Below are positions 31,644-39,134 of a stretch of 39,878 bases of DNA, piece by piece; positions within the stretch are counted from its first letter, which is position 1, and the number at the start of each line of letters is the position of its first letter. Source of the DNA: a virus. The translations under genes were made by a program, and so were the position numbers. The stretch lies in the IMG/VR virus record IMGVR_UViG_3300037558_003011, positions 1 through 39,878 of that record; one strand, 5' to 3'. The notes below the pieces were generated by a model. That model was not told where the DNA came from. It searched no databases and saw only the letters and a program-made list of their open reading frames with translations.

Positions 31644-33308
31644 ATGACACAGATTGATCTGGGCAATATCCGCATTAATTGGCGCGGAGCCTATAACAGC
31701 GCTGGCAATTACGTACGCCATGATGCAGTTTCCTATCAAGGCTCAAGCTATATCGCCAAACGGACAGTGTCCGCCGTCACGCCCGTTCAAGGCGATGATT
31801 GGGATTTGATGGCGGCGGGTACGGATCAACTTACCCAAGAAGGTGATCTGCTGATCCATAACGGCGCTATTCCTGCCCGTCTTGCCCGTGGCAGTAACGC
31901 TCAAGTGTTGCAGATGGTGGGCAATCAACCAGCTTGGCGGAATCAATCGCTCGACCCATCGCGCCGTGTATGGAAGCTGGCTAAGGTCAATGGTTTGGGT
32001 GGTTGGCACACCCGTGTTTATCTTATGGCCGATGGTACGATTAAAGCCTGCGGTTATGGCGGGAATTATTCCAATGGGGATTCTAACGGCTCTCATATTT
32101 ATACACCAAAGCGTGTGGCAACGGATAATCCCGATGTGCGCTTTGTTGATGTGTTTTCGGGTGGGATGCAGCATTACGCTCTAACCGCTGATGGTGAAGT
32201 CTGGTCATGGGGATACAACAATTATGGGCAATTGGGGCATGGCAATACTGTTAATTTGGCAGTAGCCAAGCGGATTGATTATTTTGTTCAAAACAATATC
32301 CAAATTGCCAAAATTATCCCCGGTCGTCCGAATTACTACGACCATGCCTGCGCTTATTTCTTAACCACTGATGGCCGTGTTTATGCCTGCGGGATTAACA
32401 GCAACGGCAATCTGGGCAATGGAACATCCGCCAATCAATATACGCCCATTCGTTGCGGTGCGTTGACCAATATTATCGATGTTGCGACTTCTGGTTTGCC
32501 CCATACGACCTATGCTGTTCAGGATGACGGCTCACTGTGGGTCTGGGGCTATAATGGCTATGGGCAGCTTGGCCTTGGGGATACGACCAATCGGGAAACC
32601 CCCATTTTGCATCCCGCCTTCAATAATGTGATTAAGGCCTTGCCATCTTGCGGATATAACACCGCTGGTTCTGGCCCGACAGGCTCCGGCCTTGTTTTGT
32701 TAAGTAACGGTACATTATGGAGCGCAGGATTTAATGGGAATGGAGAGCTTGGCTTGGGTGATACCACCCAAAGGACAAGCTTCACGCAAATCGCTCTGCC
32801 CGCCGTTACCTTCACGGATATTTTTGTCGGCGATGGTCGTTATGCAAGCGGTGGCGGCATTACCGATCAAGGTGAGGTTTACCTCTGGGGGTATAACGGC
32901 TACGGCCAGATGGGAACGGGTAATTCAACCAATCAGCTCTCCCCGCAAAAACCAGCAGGAAGTTTCCAAGGCAGTGTGACCAAGGCCGCATTTGGCGGTG
33001 GGTGCAGTTATGAGGGCTGTATTTTGCAAGCAGGGAATGATCTCTGGGGCGCTGGGTATTCCGGTAATGCCAATCTGGGGATCAACAGCTTTGCCGCTAC
33101 CAATAACACATTCCAACGCGTGCTTGGGCAATCGGGCGTGATTGAGGATTGGAATTGCTATGGCCAAGGCACAGCCTCATGGGGGATTGGTGTTTTGTAT
33201 GACGACGGTCGCGTTGATGCCTGCGGTGACAATAATTCCTACGGCGAAACAGGCACACAAGTCGGCAATCTGCATGATGTCGCCACATTAACCAATGTCA
33301 TTTTCTAG
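31644..33308 (+). CDS. RCC1-repeat beta-propeller tail protein (receptor binding)
   Basis: A 554-residue protein. Residues 9-60 resemble a carbohydrate-binding module (WRGAYNSAGNYVRHDAVSYQGSSYIAK). Residues about 110-550 hold seven or eight RCC1-type repeats, with a core such as WGYNGYGQLGLGDTTN, WSWGYNNYGQLGHG and WSAGFNGNGELGLGDT, which fold into a seven-bladed propeller. There is no signal peptide, as expected for a virion protein. Its place between tail genes suggests the adsorption protein that binds a cell-surface sugar or protein. Propellers are unusual as phage receptor-binding proteins. Confidence 0.82.
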   Translation: MTQIDLGNIRINWRGAYNSAGNYVRHDAVSYQGSSYIAKRTVSAVTPVQGDDWDLMAAGTDQLTQEGDLLIHNGAIPARLARGSNAQVLQMVGNQPAWRNQSLDPSRRVWKLAKVNGLGGWHTRVYLMADGTIKACGYGGNYSNGDSNGSHIYTPKRVATDNPDVRFVDVFSGGMQHYALTADGEVWSWGYNNYGQLGHGNTVNLAVAKRIDYFVQNNIQIAKIIPGRPNYYDHACAYFLTTDGRVYACGINSNGNLGNGTSANQYTPIRCGALTNIIDVATSGLPHTTYAVQDDGSLWVWGYNGYGQLGLGDTTNRETPILHPAFNNVIKALPSCGYNTAGSGPTGSGLVLLSNGTLWSAGFNGNGELGLGDTTQRTSFTQIALPAVTFTDIFVGDGRYASGGGITDQGEVYLWGYNGYGQMGTGNSTNQLSPQKPAGSFQGSVTKAAFGGGCSYEGCILQAGNDLWGAGYSGNANLGINSFAATNNTFQRVLGQSGVIEDWNCYGQGTASWGIGVLYDDGRVDACGDNNSYGETGTQVGNLHDVATLTNVIF

Positions 33309-33317
33309 GAGGCTTTT

Positions 33318-33770
33318 ATGAATCTGAAATCTTACTTGCATGATCGTGCGCCACATTTTGATGAAAGTGAAATCGCGCCAATCCATCTGGCTGACCTAGA
33401 CGGTCGACATTATTACGCCTTTGCGGAAAATGTCACCCCACCATCGGGTGGCAAGACTGTCAGCGAAGATGAGCTTAGCGATGTTCTTTCAAACAGTCAG
33501 CTTATTCGCCAGATCAAGGAAGAAGCCGGACGGCGTATCACCGATATTGCCCCTGTATGGAAGCAGCAAAACGCGCTCGCTGATTTGTATCTGCTCGGCG
33601 TGCGCTCTGATCTCACGGACGATGAACAGGCAACGCTGACAAAAGCACAAGCACTATTAACTGAAATCTCACGTCTGCGCTCACGATCCGATGCCATCGA
33701 AGCTTCTTTCTTGGAAGGCGTGGCGGTTGATTACATCACCGATATAGCGTGGGAGGATGAAGATGCCTGA
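33318..33770 (+). CDS. Tail-fibre-associated hypothetical protein
   Basis: A 150-residue acidic protein. A segment EEAGRRITDIAPVWKQQNALADLYLLG, followed by heptad-like helices (ATLTKAQALLTEISRLRSRSDAIEASF), resembles tail fibre assembly proteins. It overlaps the DUF1833 gene by 8 nt. The most likely role is as a chaperone or attachment factor for the propeller protein directly upstream. Confidence 0.65.
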   Translation: MNLKSYLHDRAPHFDESEIAPIHLADLDGRHYYAFAENVTPPSGGKTVSEDELSDVLSNSQLIRQIKEEAGRRITDIAPVWKQQNALADLYLLGVRSDLTDDEQATLTKAQALLTEISRLRSRSDAIEASFLEGVAVDYITDIAWEDEDA

Positions 33771-34305
33771 TCCCACATTGAATGCGGCGATTGCGGAAGC
33801 CTATGCTTCTGCGCCCAGTGATATCGTGATTTTACACACGCTGGAACTTCGCCATCCTGATTTCACAAATGATGAAGGCCAGCCCATTGCTGTGCGTTTG
33901 GTGCGGGATCATCAGGATTTATCAGCCAAGCTGGAGGATACTGCGCCTTTAAATCCAGACGAATATGTCACCTTTATTGCCATGGGATTTGATCTGGAGC
34001 TGCCGCCTGTCGACACATCACCAGTGCCGGAAATCACGGTCACTATCGATAATGTCAGCCGCGAGCTGATCAAGCATCTGGATGCTGCGGTTGAAAGCGC
34101 AGAAAAAATTGAGATCACCTATCGCCCGTATTTAAGCAATGATCTGTCTGGGCCACAGATGGACCCGCCGATCACGCTAATCTTGAGTGAAGTCGAAGCG
34201 GATGTCAGCCGCGTTGTTGGCCGCGCCCGTATGCTGGATATTGGCAATAAGAGTTTCCCGTCAGAGACATACACCGCCACGCGCTTCCCCGGCCTGACCC
34301 GCTAA
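33763..34305 (+). CDS. DUF1833 tail-tip protein
   Basis: A 180-residue protein matching DUF1833, with YASAPSDIVILHTLELRHPDF, TFIAMGFDLELPPVDTSPVPEITVTIDNVSRELI and ITYRPYLSNDLSGPQM. Family members lie next to NlpC-type peptidase and TipJ genes in lambda-like tails and replace gpL. ATG 33763 is preferred over 33757 because GGGAGG lies six bases before it. Confidence 0.9.
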   Translation: MPDPTLNAAIAEAYASAPSDIVILHTLELRHPDFTNDEGQPIAVRLVRDHQDLSAKLEDTAPLNPDEYVTFIAMGFDLELPPVDTSPVPEITVTIDNVSRELIKHLDAAVESAEKIEITYRPYLSNDLSGPQMDPPITLILSEVEADVSRVVGRARMLDIGNKSFPSETYTATRFPGLTR

Positions 34306-34324
34306 ACAAAGCAAAGGACATATC

Positions 34325-34768
34325 ATGAATGAATTGACCCGGCAGCCAGATGAGCTGCACTGGGCGTGTCGCTATATCGGCTTGCCATGGCAGGCTGGCG
34401 CGAAAGGCCCGGATGTTTTTGATTGCTGGAGCCTCGTGGTTTGGGTGCAAAAGCATCATTTTGGCCGAAACCTGCCCAACATTCCTGTCGCTGAAGGGAA
34501 TTTAAAGCGGCTGGCACTGACCTTTCGAGATCACCCAGAACGCAAACGCTGGCAGCTCACCGATACACCAGAGCAAGGTGATGCAGTGTTGATGCGCCAG
34601 TCACGCCATCCCATCCATGTGGGCATTTGGATAACCATAAGTCCCACCGAACAAGGGGTTCTTCACTGCGTGAAAGGCAATGGTGTGGTGTTTCAGAATA
34701 TGGCTAGTCTCAAACTCGCAGGCTGGCAAATTGAAGGATTTTATCGGTTTCAGGGGGATGCCCCCTAA
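34325..34768 (+). CDS. NlpC/P60-type tail peptidase (gpK-like)
   Basis: A 147-residue peptidase. The nucleophile is the cysteine in VFDCWSLVVWVQ and the histidine is in HPIHVGIWI. QGDAVLMRQ lies between, as in other NlpC/P60 proteins of phage tails. It probably cleaves peptidoglycan cross-links to let DNA pass. The neighbours (DUF1833 upstream, TipJ downstream) are the usual partners. Confidence 0.88.
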   Translation: MNELTRQPDELHWACRYIGLPWQAGAKGPDVFDCWSLVVWVQKHHFGRNLPNIPVAEGNLKRLALTFRDHPERKRWQLTDTPEQGDAVLMRQSRHPIHVGIWITISPTEQGVLHCVKGNGVVFQNMASLKLAGWQIEGFYRFQGDAP

Positions 34769-34795
34769 ACCAGTTTAATAAATTATGAGGTTCTC

Positions 34796-37066
34796 ATGTT
34801 TGCTTGCGTCCACATGCTTCACAATCCATTTATGCCAGCACGCGGACGCGATATTTTTGCGGTCGATCATCCCATCACCATTCGTGAATGGCTGGATGAA
34901 GCGGGCATTACAGAATTTGAACGTCCTACAATTTGCCTATTTAATGGCGAAGCCGTGTTACGGGATCAATGGCATAAAATCACCATTGGTCTGTCTGATA
35001 TCGTCACCTTTATCACACTGCCTCAAGGTGGCGGCGGTGGGGGTGGCAAGATTTTACGATCCGTCCTGACCATTGCTGTCATGGTTGCGGCTCCTTATGC
35101 CGGAGCTGCGCTCGCTGGGGCGATTGGTGTAACCAGCACTGTAGGAATTGCACTAGTAACCGCTGGTGTGGCCTTTGCCGGAAGTGCGCTGTTGAATGTA
35201 TTGGTGCCTCCACCATTGCCATCAACGAGTCTGAATAGTGGCTTTGGGAATACGCCTGCAGCCAGCCCAACCTATTCATTGCAGGCACAGGGTAATCAGG
35301 CACGCTTAAGTCAACCCATCCCAGTGGTTTACGGTCGGCACATTGTCTATCCCGACTTGGCCGCAACGCCATATTCGCTGTATCAGAATAACGAGCAGTA
35401 TTTGCATCAACTGCATTGCATCGGTCAGGGTGAATATGATCTGGAGCAGATCCGTATTGAGGATACGCCGATCAGCTCCTTTGAAGAAATTGACTATGAA
35501 ATCGTGCAGCCCGGCGATGCCGTTACGCTATTTGATACGGATGTGGTCACCGCTCCCGAGGTCGCCGGACAGGAATTACTCAGCACAGGCGATGGTGGTG
35601 ATTGGGTTGGGCCTTTTGTGGCCAACCCCGCACAAACCAACTGCCACCAGATCAGCGTCGATATTGTCATGCCGCGTGGAGTCTATTACGCTAATGATAG
35701 CGGCGGCTTGAACAATCGAACGATCACATGGCAATTTGAAGCGCGTCAGATCGATGATGACGGTACAGCGATTGGCGCATGGCAAACATTGGGGAGTGAA
35801 ACCCTCACAGCAGCAACCAATACGCCGCAACGCATGACATTTGATTATGCGGTGGCGGTGGGGCGCTATGAAGTGCGGGCTCTGAGAACCGATGCCAAGG
35901 ATACATCTGCCAGAGCTGGGCATGAGCTTCGCTGGGGTGGCTTAAAAGCTGTCTTGGATCAAACACCGGATTTCGGTGATGTCACGCTCATCGCTATGAA
36001 AATGCGGGCCACAGATAATTTGTCTCAACGCTCATCACGGATGGTGAACTGCCTTGTCACGCGCAAATTGCCTGTTTGGGATGAAGCCACCGGATGGTCA
36101 GCACCACAAGTCACGCGCTCCATTGCATGGGCTCTCGCTGATATTGCTCGCAGTCAATATGGTGGGAAGCTGGATGATGGCCGAATTGATCTGGCGCAGC
36201 TCAAAGCGCTGGATGCCAACTGGCAAGCTCGCGGCGATTATTTTGATGCGGTGTTCGATCAGACGGTCACGGTCTGGGAAGCACTGAGCCGAACAGCACG
36301 TTGTGGCCGCGCTGTGAGCTTTATGCAAAGCGGTACTGTTCGCTTTGTTAGAGATGAGCAACGCTCAATCCCGGTCGCGTTATTCAGTCCCCGCAATATC
36401 GTGAAGAACAGTCTCAAAATCCAGTATCTGCTGGCCAGTGATGATACAGCGGATAGCGTCACAGTGGAGTATTTCTCAAAAGAGACATGGCAAACGGCAG
36501 AAGAAACCGTCAGCCTGCCTGATAGCACCAGCGATCAACCCGCCCGGGTGCGATTGTTTGGCTGCACTGAAAAAGCCCAAGCTATCCGCGAAGGCAAATA
36601 TATGGCCGCCGCCAATCGCTATCGTAGGCGCTTGGTGACCTTTCAAACAGAATTGGAAGGCTTGATCCCCACCTATGGTGATCTGATCGCTATAGCCCAT
36701 GATATGCCGAGCTGGGGCCAAGGTGCCGAGGTTATTGCGGTTGATGACAATGTTCTGAGCCTGTCGGAGCAATTGGAATGGTCTGAGGAGCTTGGCGATC
36801 ACTTTATCAGTCTGCGTAAAGCTGATGGCAGCGTTTCTGGTCCGTGGCTTGTTCTACCCGGCGAAGCACCCAATCAGGTGGTTTTACAGGATGAACTGGA
36901 CTTCACGCCTTACACCGGAGAGCTACAGGAGCGCACGCATATTGCCTTTGGCGCTGGTGAGAAATGGAGCACGCTGGCCCGCGTAACGGCTGTTCGGCCT
37001 CGGGGCGAGCTGGTTGAAATCAGCGCCGTTGCAGAAAACCCGGTCGTTCATACCGCCGACCAATAA
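34796..37066 (+). CDS. Tail-tip host specificity protein (TipJ/gpJ-like, with gpI-like N-terminus)
   Basis: A 756-residue protein. The N-terminal 80 residues resemble a MoaD-like gpI domain, ending in a seven-glycine linker (QGGGGGGGK). A hydrophobic region follows (about 85-140, with AVMVAAPYAGAALAGAIGVTS). The rest is the TipJ region, with RLSQPIPVVYGRHIVYPDL, SIAWALADIARSQYGGKLDDGRIDL and AANRYRRRLVTFQTELEGLIPTYGDLIAIAHDMP. It would form the central tail tip and trigger ejection. A separate lambda-like J fibre is absent, so receptor contact may rest on the propeller protein. Confidence 0.92.
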   Translation: MFACVHMLHNPFMPARGRDIFAVDHPITIREWLDEAGITEFERPTICLFNGEAVLRDQWHKITIGLSDIVTFITLPQGGGGGGGKILRSVLTIAVMVAAPYAGAALAGAIGVTSTVGIALVTAGVAFAGSALLNVLVPPPLPSTSLNSGFGNTPAASPTYSLQAQGNQARLSQPIPVVYGRHIVYPDLAATPYSLYQNNEQYLHQLHCIGQGEYDLEQIRIEDTPISSFEEIDYEIVQPGDAVTLFDTDVVTAPEVAGQELLSTGDGGDWVGPFVANPAQTNCHQISVDIVMPRGVYYANDSGGLNNRTITWQFEARQIDDDGTAIGAWQTLGSETLTAATNTPQRMTFDYAVAVGRYEVRALRTDAKDTSARAGHELRWGGLKAVLDQTPDFGDVTLIAMKMRATDNLSQRSSRMVNCLVTRKLPVWDEATGWSAPQVTRSIAWALADIARSQYGGKLDDGRIDLAQLKALDANWQARGDYFDAVFDQTVTVWEALSRTARCGRAVSFMQSGTVRFVRDEQRSIPVALFSPRNIVKNSLKIQYLLASDDTADSVTVEYFSKETWQTAEETVSLPDSTSDQPARVRLFGCTEKAQAIREGKYMAAANRYRRRLVTFQTELEGLIPTYGDLIAIAHDMPSWGQGAEVIAVDDNVLSLSEQLEWSEELGDHFISLRKADGSVSGPWLVLPGEAPNQVVLQDELDFTPYTGELQERTHIAFGAGEKWSTLARVTAVRPRGELVEISAVAENPVVHTADQ

Positions 37067-37090
37067 CCTTTAAAAACAGGAAGAATAATC

Positions 37091-37384
37091 ATGACCGCTG
37101 ATAGCCATCAGCGGCAGGACGATATGGTGTGCCTGCCGCGTACAGAATTTGAGTCTCTGCTGGAGCAAGCTGCCTGCCGAGGGGCCAGAAAAGCCCTGAA
37201 AGAAGTTGGCTTAGCCGATGAAGAAGCCGCTCACGACATCCGTGATTTACGTGATCTGGCGGGCTCAATCAAAACCATGCAACGCACCTTTCTGCAAACC
37301 ATCGTGCGCTGGATCACCATTGGTCTTCTGGCTCTCTTGGTCGCAGGTGTGGCTGCAAAAATTGGACCCTTCACCCCAAAATAA
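37091..37384 (+). CDS. DUF6127-like small membrane protein
   Basis: A 97-residue protein with a soluble N-terminus, a helix (FESLLEQAACRGARKALKEVGL) and one transmembrane helix near the C-terminus (WITIGLLALLVAGVAAKIG). It resembles phage DUF6127 proteins and lies before the holin gene, so it may be a holin partner or antiholin. Confidence 0.75.
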   Translation: MTADSHQRQDDMVCLPRTEFESLLEQAACRGARKALKEVGLADEEAAHDIRDLRDLAGSIKTMQRTFLQTIVRWITIGLLALLVAGVAAKIGPFTPK

Positions 37385-37398
37385 ATAGGAGAAAAACT

Positions 37399-37857
37399 AT
37401 GCTGACATTACTTGGAAGCTTGCTGGGCTTTTTATCATCCGCGTTCCCGGATTTTTTGAAACTCTGGCGTGATCATGCCGACCGCAAACACGAGCTGGCC
37501 ATTCTGGATCGCCAGATGGAGGCGCAACGCCAAGGCCATACGCAGCGCCTTGAAGAAATACAGGTGCAGGCTGATGTTGCCGAAAGCAAGGCGCTATATG
37601 CTCATGCCAGCCAACCCAGCGGTGTGAAATGGGTTGAGGCTTTGCGTGCATCGGTGCGCCCGATCATCACCTATGCGTTTTTCATTCTGTTCGCCACCGT
37701 CAAAACCGCTGCGCTTTTCAAGTTATTGGATCAGGGTGTCGATTTGACCTCCGGACTGATTGCCGTATGGGACGGCGAAACACAGGCGTTGTTTGCAGCA
37801 GTCATGTCCTTCTGGTTCGGGCAACGTGCCTTGGCCAAGTTTCGCTCAAAACCTTGA
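37399..37857 (+). CDS. 3TM-type holin
   Basis: A 152-residue protein of the GTA_holin_3TM type. A short hydrophobic N-terminus (LTLLGSLLGFLSSAFPDFL) precedes a charged helix (about 30-65). Two C-terminal membrane helices follow (PIITYAFFILFATVKTAALF; LFAAVMSFWFGQRAL). It would make membrane holes that let the lysozyme reach the wall. The RBS AGGAG is before ATG 37399. Confidence 0.87.
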   Translation: MLTLLGSLLGFLSSAFPDFLKLWRDHADRKHELAILDRQMEAQRQGHTQRLEEIQVQADVAESKALYAHASQPSGVKWVEALRASVRPIITYAFFILFATVKTAALFKLLDQGVDLTSGLIAVWDGETQALFAAVMSFWFGQRALAKFRSKP

Positions 37858-37876
37858 AAAACATGATCTTATTCAC

Positions 37877-37922
37877 TTGATAAGCGCCCGGAATGAAGCG
37901 TTACTGTAAGTGTAAAAAGCAA
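37877..37922 (+). promoter_or_regulatory. Possible internal promoter before the last lysis genes
   Basis: TTGATA (37877-37882) is followed 19 bases later by TACTGT. CACTT (37874-37878 region) and AAGTG nearby form a loose dyad. The 87-base gap to the next gene is the longest in the late operon, so a promoter or processing site is plausible but weakly supported. Confidence 0.3.
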
Positions 37923-37944
37923 TATAAAACAAGGAGATAACGCC

Positions 37945-38238
37945 ATGAGCCAACTATTTTACAAGGCCATGATTGAAGATATTCAAAACGAAAAATGCAC
38001 CGATGCCGAGCTGGAAGCACTGCTCAACGCTTTTGAATACACCGTCAAGAAAATGGCCACCACACTGGCCCGTAAAGCTTGGTACGCACTGGAAGATTAC
38101 GCCACTGCCAAACAATACGGCATTGATCGCTTTACGTTGATGATCGAGCGCAAAGAAGTCCTTGGGCAAGAGCAATGGCATGGCGTTTTTGAATATGGAA
38201 GCAAGAACCTCAAAGTTATAGGAACACTGGAAAAATGA
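37945..38238 (+). CDS. Hypothetical protein of the lysis cassette
   Basis: A 97-residue soluble, helical protein that I do not recognise. It has YKAMIEDIQNEKCTDAELEALLNAFEYTV and DYATAKQYGIDRFTLMIERKEV. It lies between holin and lysozyme and overlaps the lysozyme start by 4 nt. AAGGAG is 8 bases before ATG 37945. It has no signal peptide or membrane helix, so it is not an obvious spanin. Confidence 0.75.
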   Translation: MSQLFYKAMIEDIQNEKCTDAELEALLNAFEYTVKKMATTLARKAWYALEDYATAKQYGIDRFTLMIERKEVLGQEQWHGVFEYGSKNLKVIGTLEK

Positions 38239-38672
38239 GACATATCACACAAAACGGACTGGACCTGATCAAACGGTTCGAGGGCTTCTCTCGGACCGTT
38301 TATTTTTGTCCGGCTGGTTATCCTACCATTGGCTATGGTCATGTTGTCAAAGACGATGAGGATTTTTCAGCGGGTATTGATGAAACACAGGCCGAAGAGC
38401 TTTTACGCCAAGATGCCCAGATTGCAGAGCGTGCCGTCCTGCGCTTAATCAATGTGCCGCTGACAGACGGCCAGTTTGATGCGCTGGTGTCATTCACCTA
38501 TAATCTGGGCGGTGGTGCGCTCCAGCGTTCAACACTGCGCCGCAAAATCAACCGTGAGGAACATGGCGAAGTGCCAGAACAATTTATGCGCTGGGTCTGG
38601 GCTGGTGGCCGTAAGCTCAAAGGGCTTGTTCGGAGGCGTGAGGCTGAGGCTGTGCTTTACTTAAGCGCTTGA
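38235..38672 (+). CDS. Phage lysozyme / endolysin (GH24)
   Basis: A 145-residue T4-type lysozyme. Glu16 in KRFEGF is the acid; Thr31 in PTIGYGH matches the catalytic threonine. The T4 Asp20 position is Cys25 (FCPAG), a change known in some GH24 endolysins. FDALVSFTYNLGGGALQRSTL and the C-terminal WAGGRKLKGLVRRREAEAVLY are family blocks. There is no signal peptide, so it depends on the holin. ATG 38235 overlaps the preceding stop (ATGA). Confidence 0.95.
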   Translation: MRHITQNGLDLIKRFEGFSRTVYFCPAGYPTIGYGHVVKDDEDFSAGIDETQAEELLRQDAQIAERAVLRLINVPLTDGQFDALVSFTYNLGGGALQRSTLRRKINREEHGEVPEQFMRWVWAGGRKLKGLVRRREAEAVLYLSA

Positions 38673-39134
38673 GTTTTATTCATAACAGATGGCGCGCTTA
38701 TAACGATACACCCATCAATGCCGTCAATGCTCATAACACCTTCTTTAAATTTCGCATGCTCTTGTGTACAACAACTGCTTCAGAGCGCATTGAAGAGATA
38801 TCAAAAATCATTGCGCTAGCGATTATTGCCAAAAAGAAACGAAATATATGACGGTTAAAACATTCTTTTGTATGACAAAAATGCAATTGAAACGCTTTTT
38901 GCGCTCAAAAGACAATTGCAATTTCAGCTAACACAAGGGTTTTATCGTTGTTTTAGTCACATGAACGATAAAGCCTGTCAGTTTGAGTAAGGTGGGTTTT
39001 GGTTTTTCTTAGAATGCGATGTTTGTGTTCGCCGTGGCTAACTAAAGCTTTTATTGTTGTGATACTTAAAAGTTTAGAGTGATTGGCTAGTTTAAAAATT
39101 ACAAAAATAGAAATATTTCTATGAAATTCGCTTT
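38673..39134. other. AT-rich gap holding the right prophage end
   Basis: No convincing gene. A 60-codon frame at 38669-38851 has no family resemblance. Three dyads stand out: TGCAATTG (38882-38889) with CAATTGCA (38913-38920), TTTATCGTT (38941-38949) with AACGATAAA (38964-38972), and the 16-base palindrome at 39107-39122. The first two are of a size that suits a serine recombinase att site; the last may end the leftward lpxR-like transcript. Confidence 0.55.

Larger units (their letters stand above)
412..38960. mobile_element. Lambda-like siphophage prophage (ends approximate)
   Basis: A nearly complete temperate phage genome in the usual functional order: repressor, recombinase, replication, methyltransferase, terminase, head, tail, lysis. 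Host genes flank it, tRNA-Ser on the left and an lpxR-like gene on the right. The integration enzyme is a large serine recombinase, so the att core may be only a few bases. No long direct repeat of the tRNA end is present at the right end. The left limit is taken as the terminator below the lysogeny operon and the right limit as the AT-rich gap after the lysozyme gene. All expected structural modules are present and none is visibly disrupted, so the prophage may be intact. Confidence 0.85.

Noticed and set aside
38669-38851. Sixty-codon frame after the lysozyme gene
   Set aside because: No RBS, AT-rich, no recognisable domain; it overlaps the lysozyme stop only by chance.
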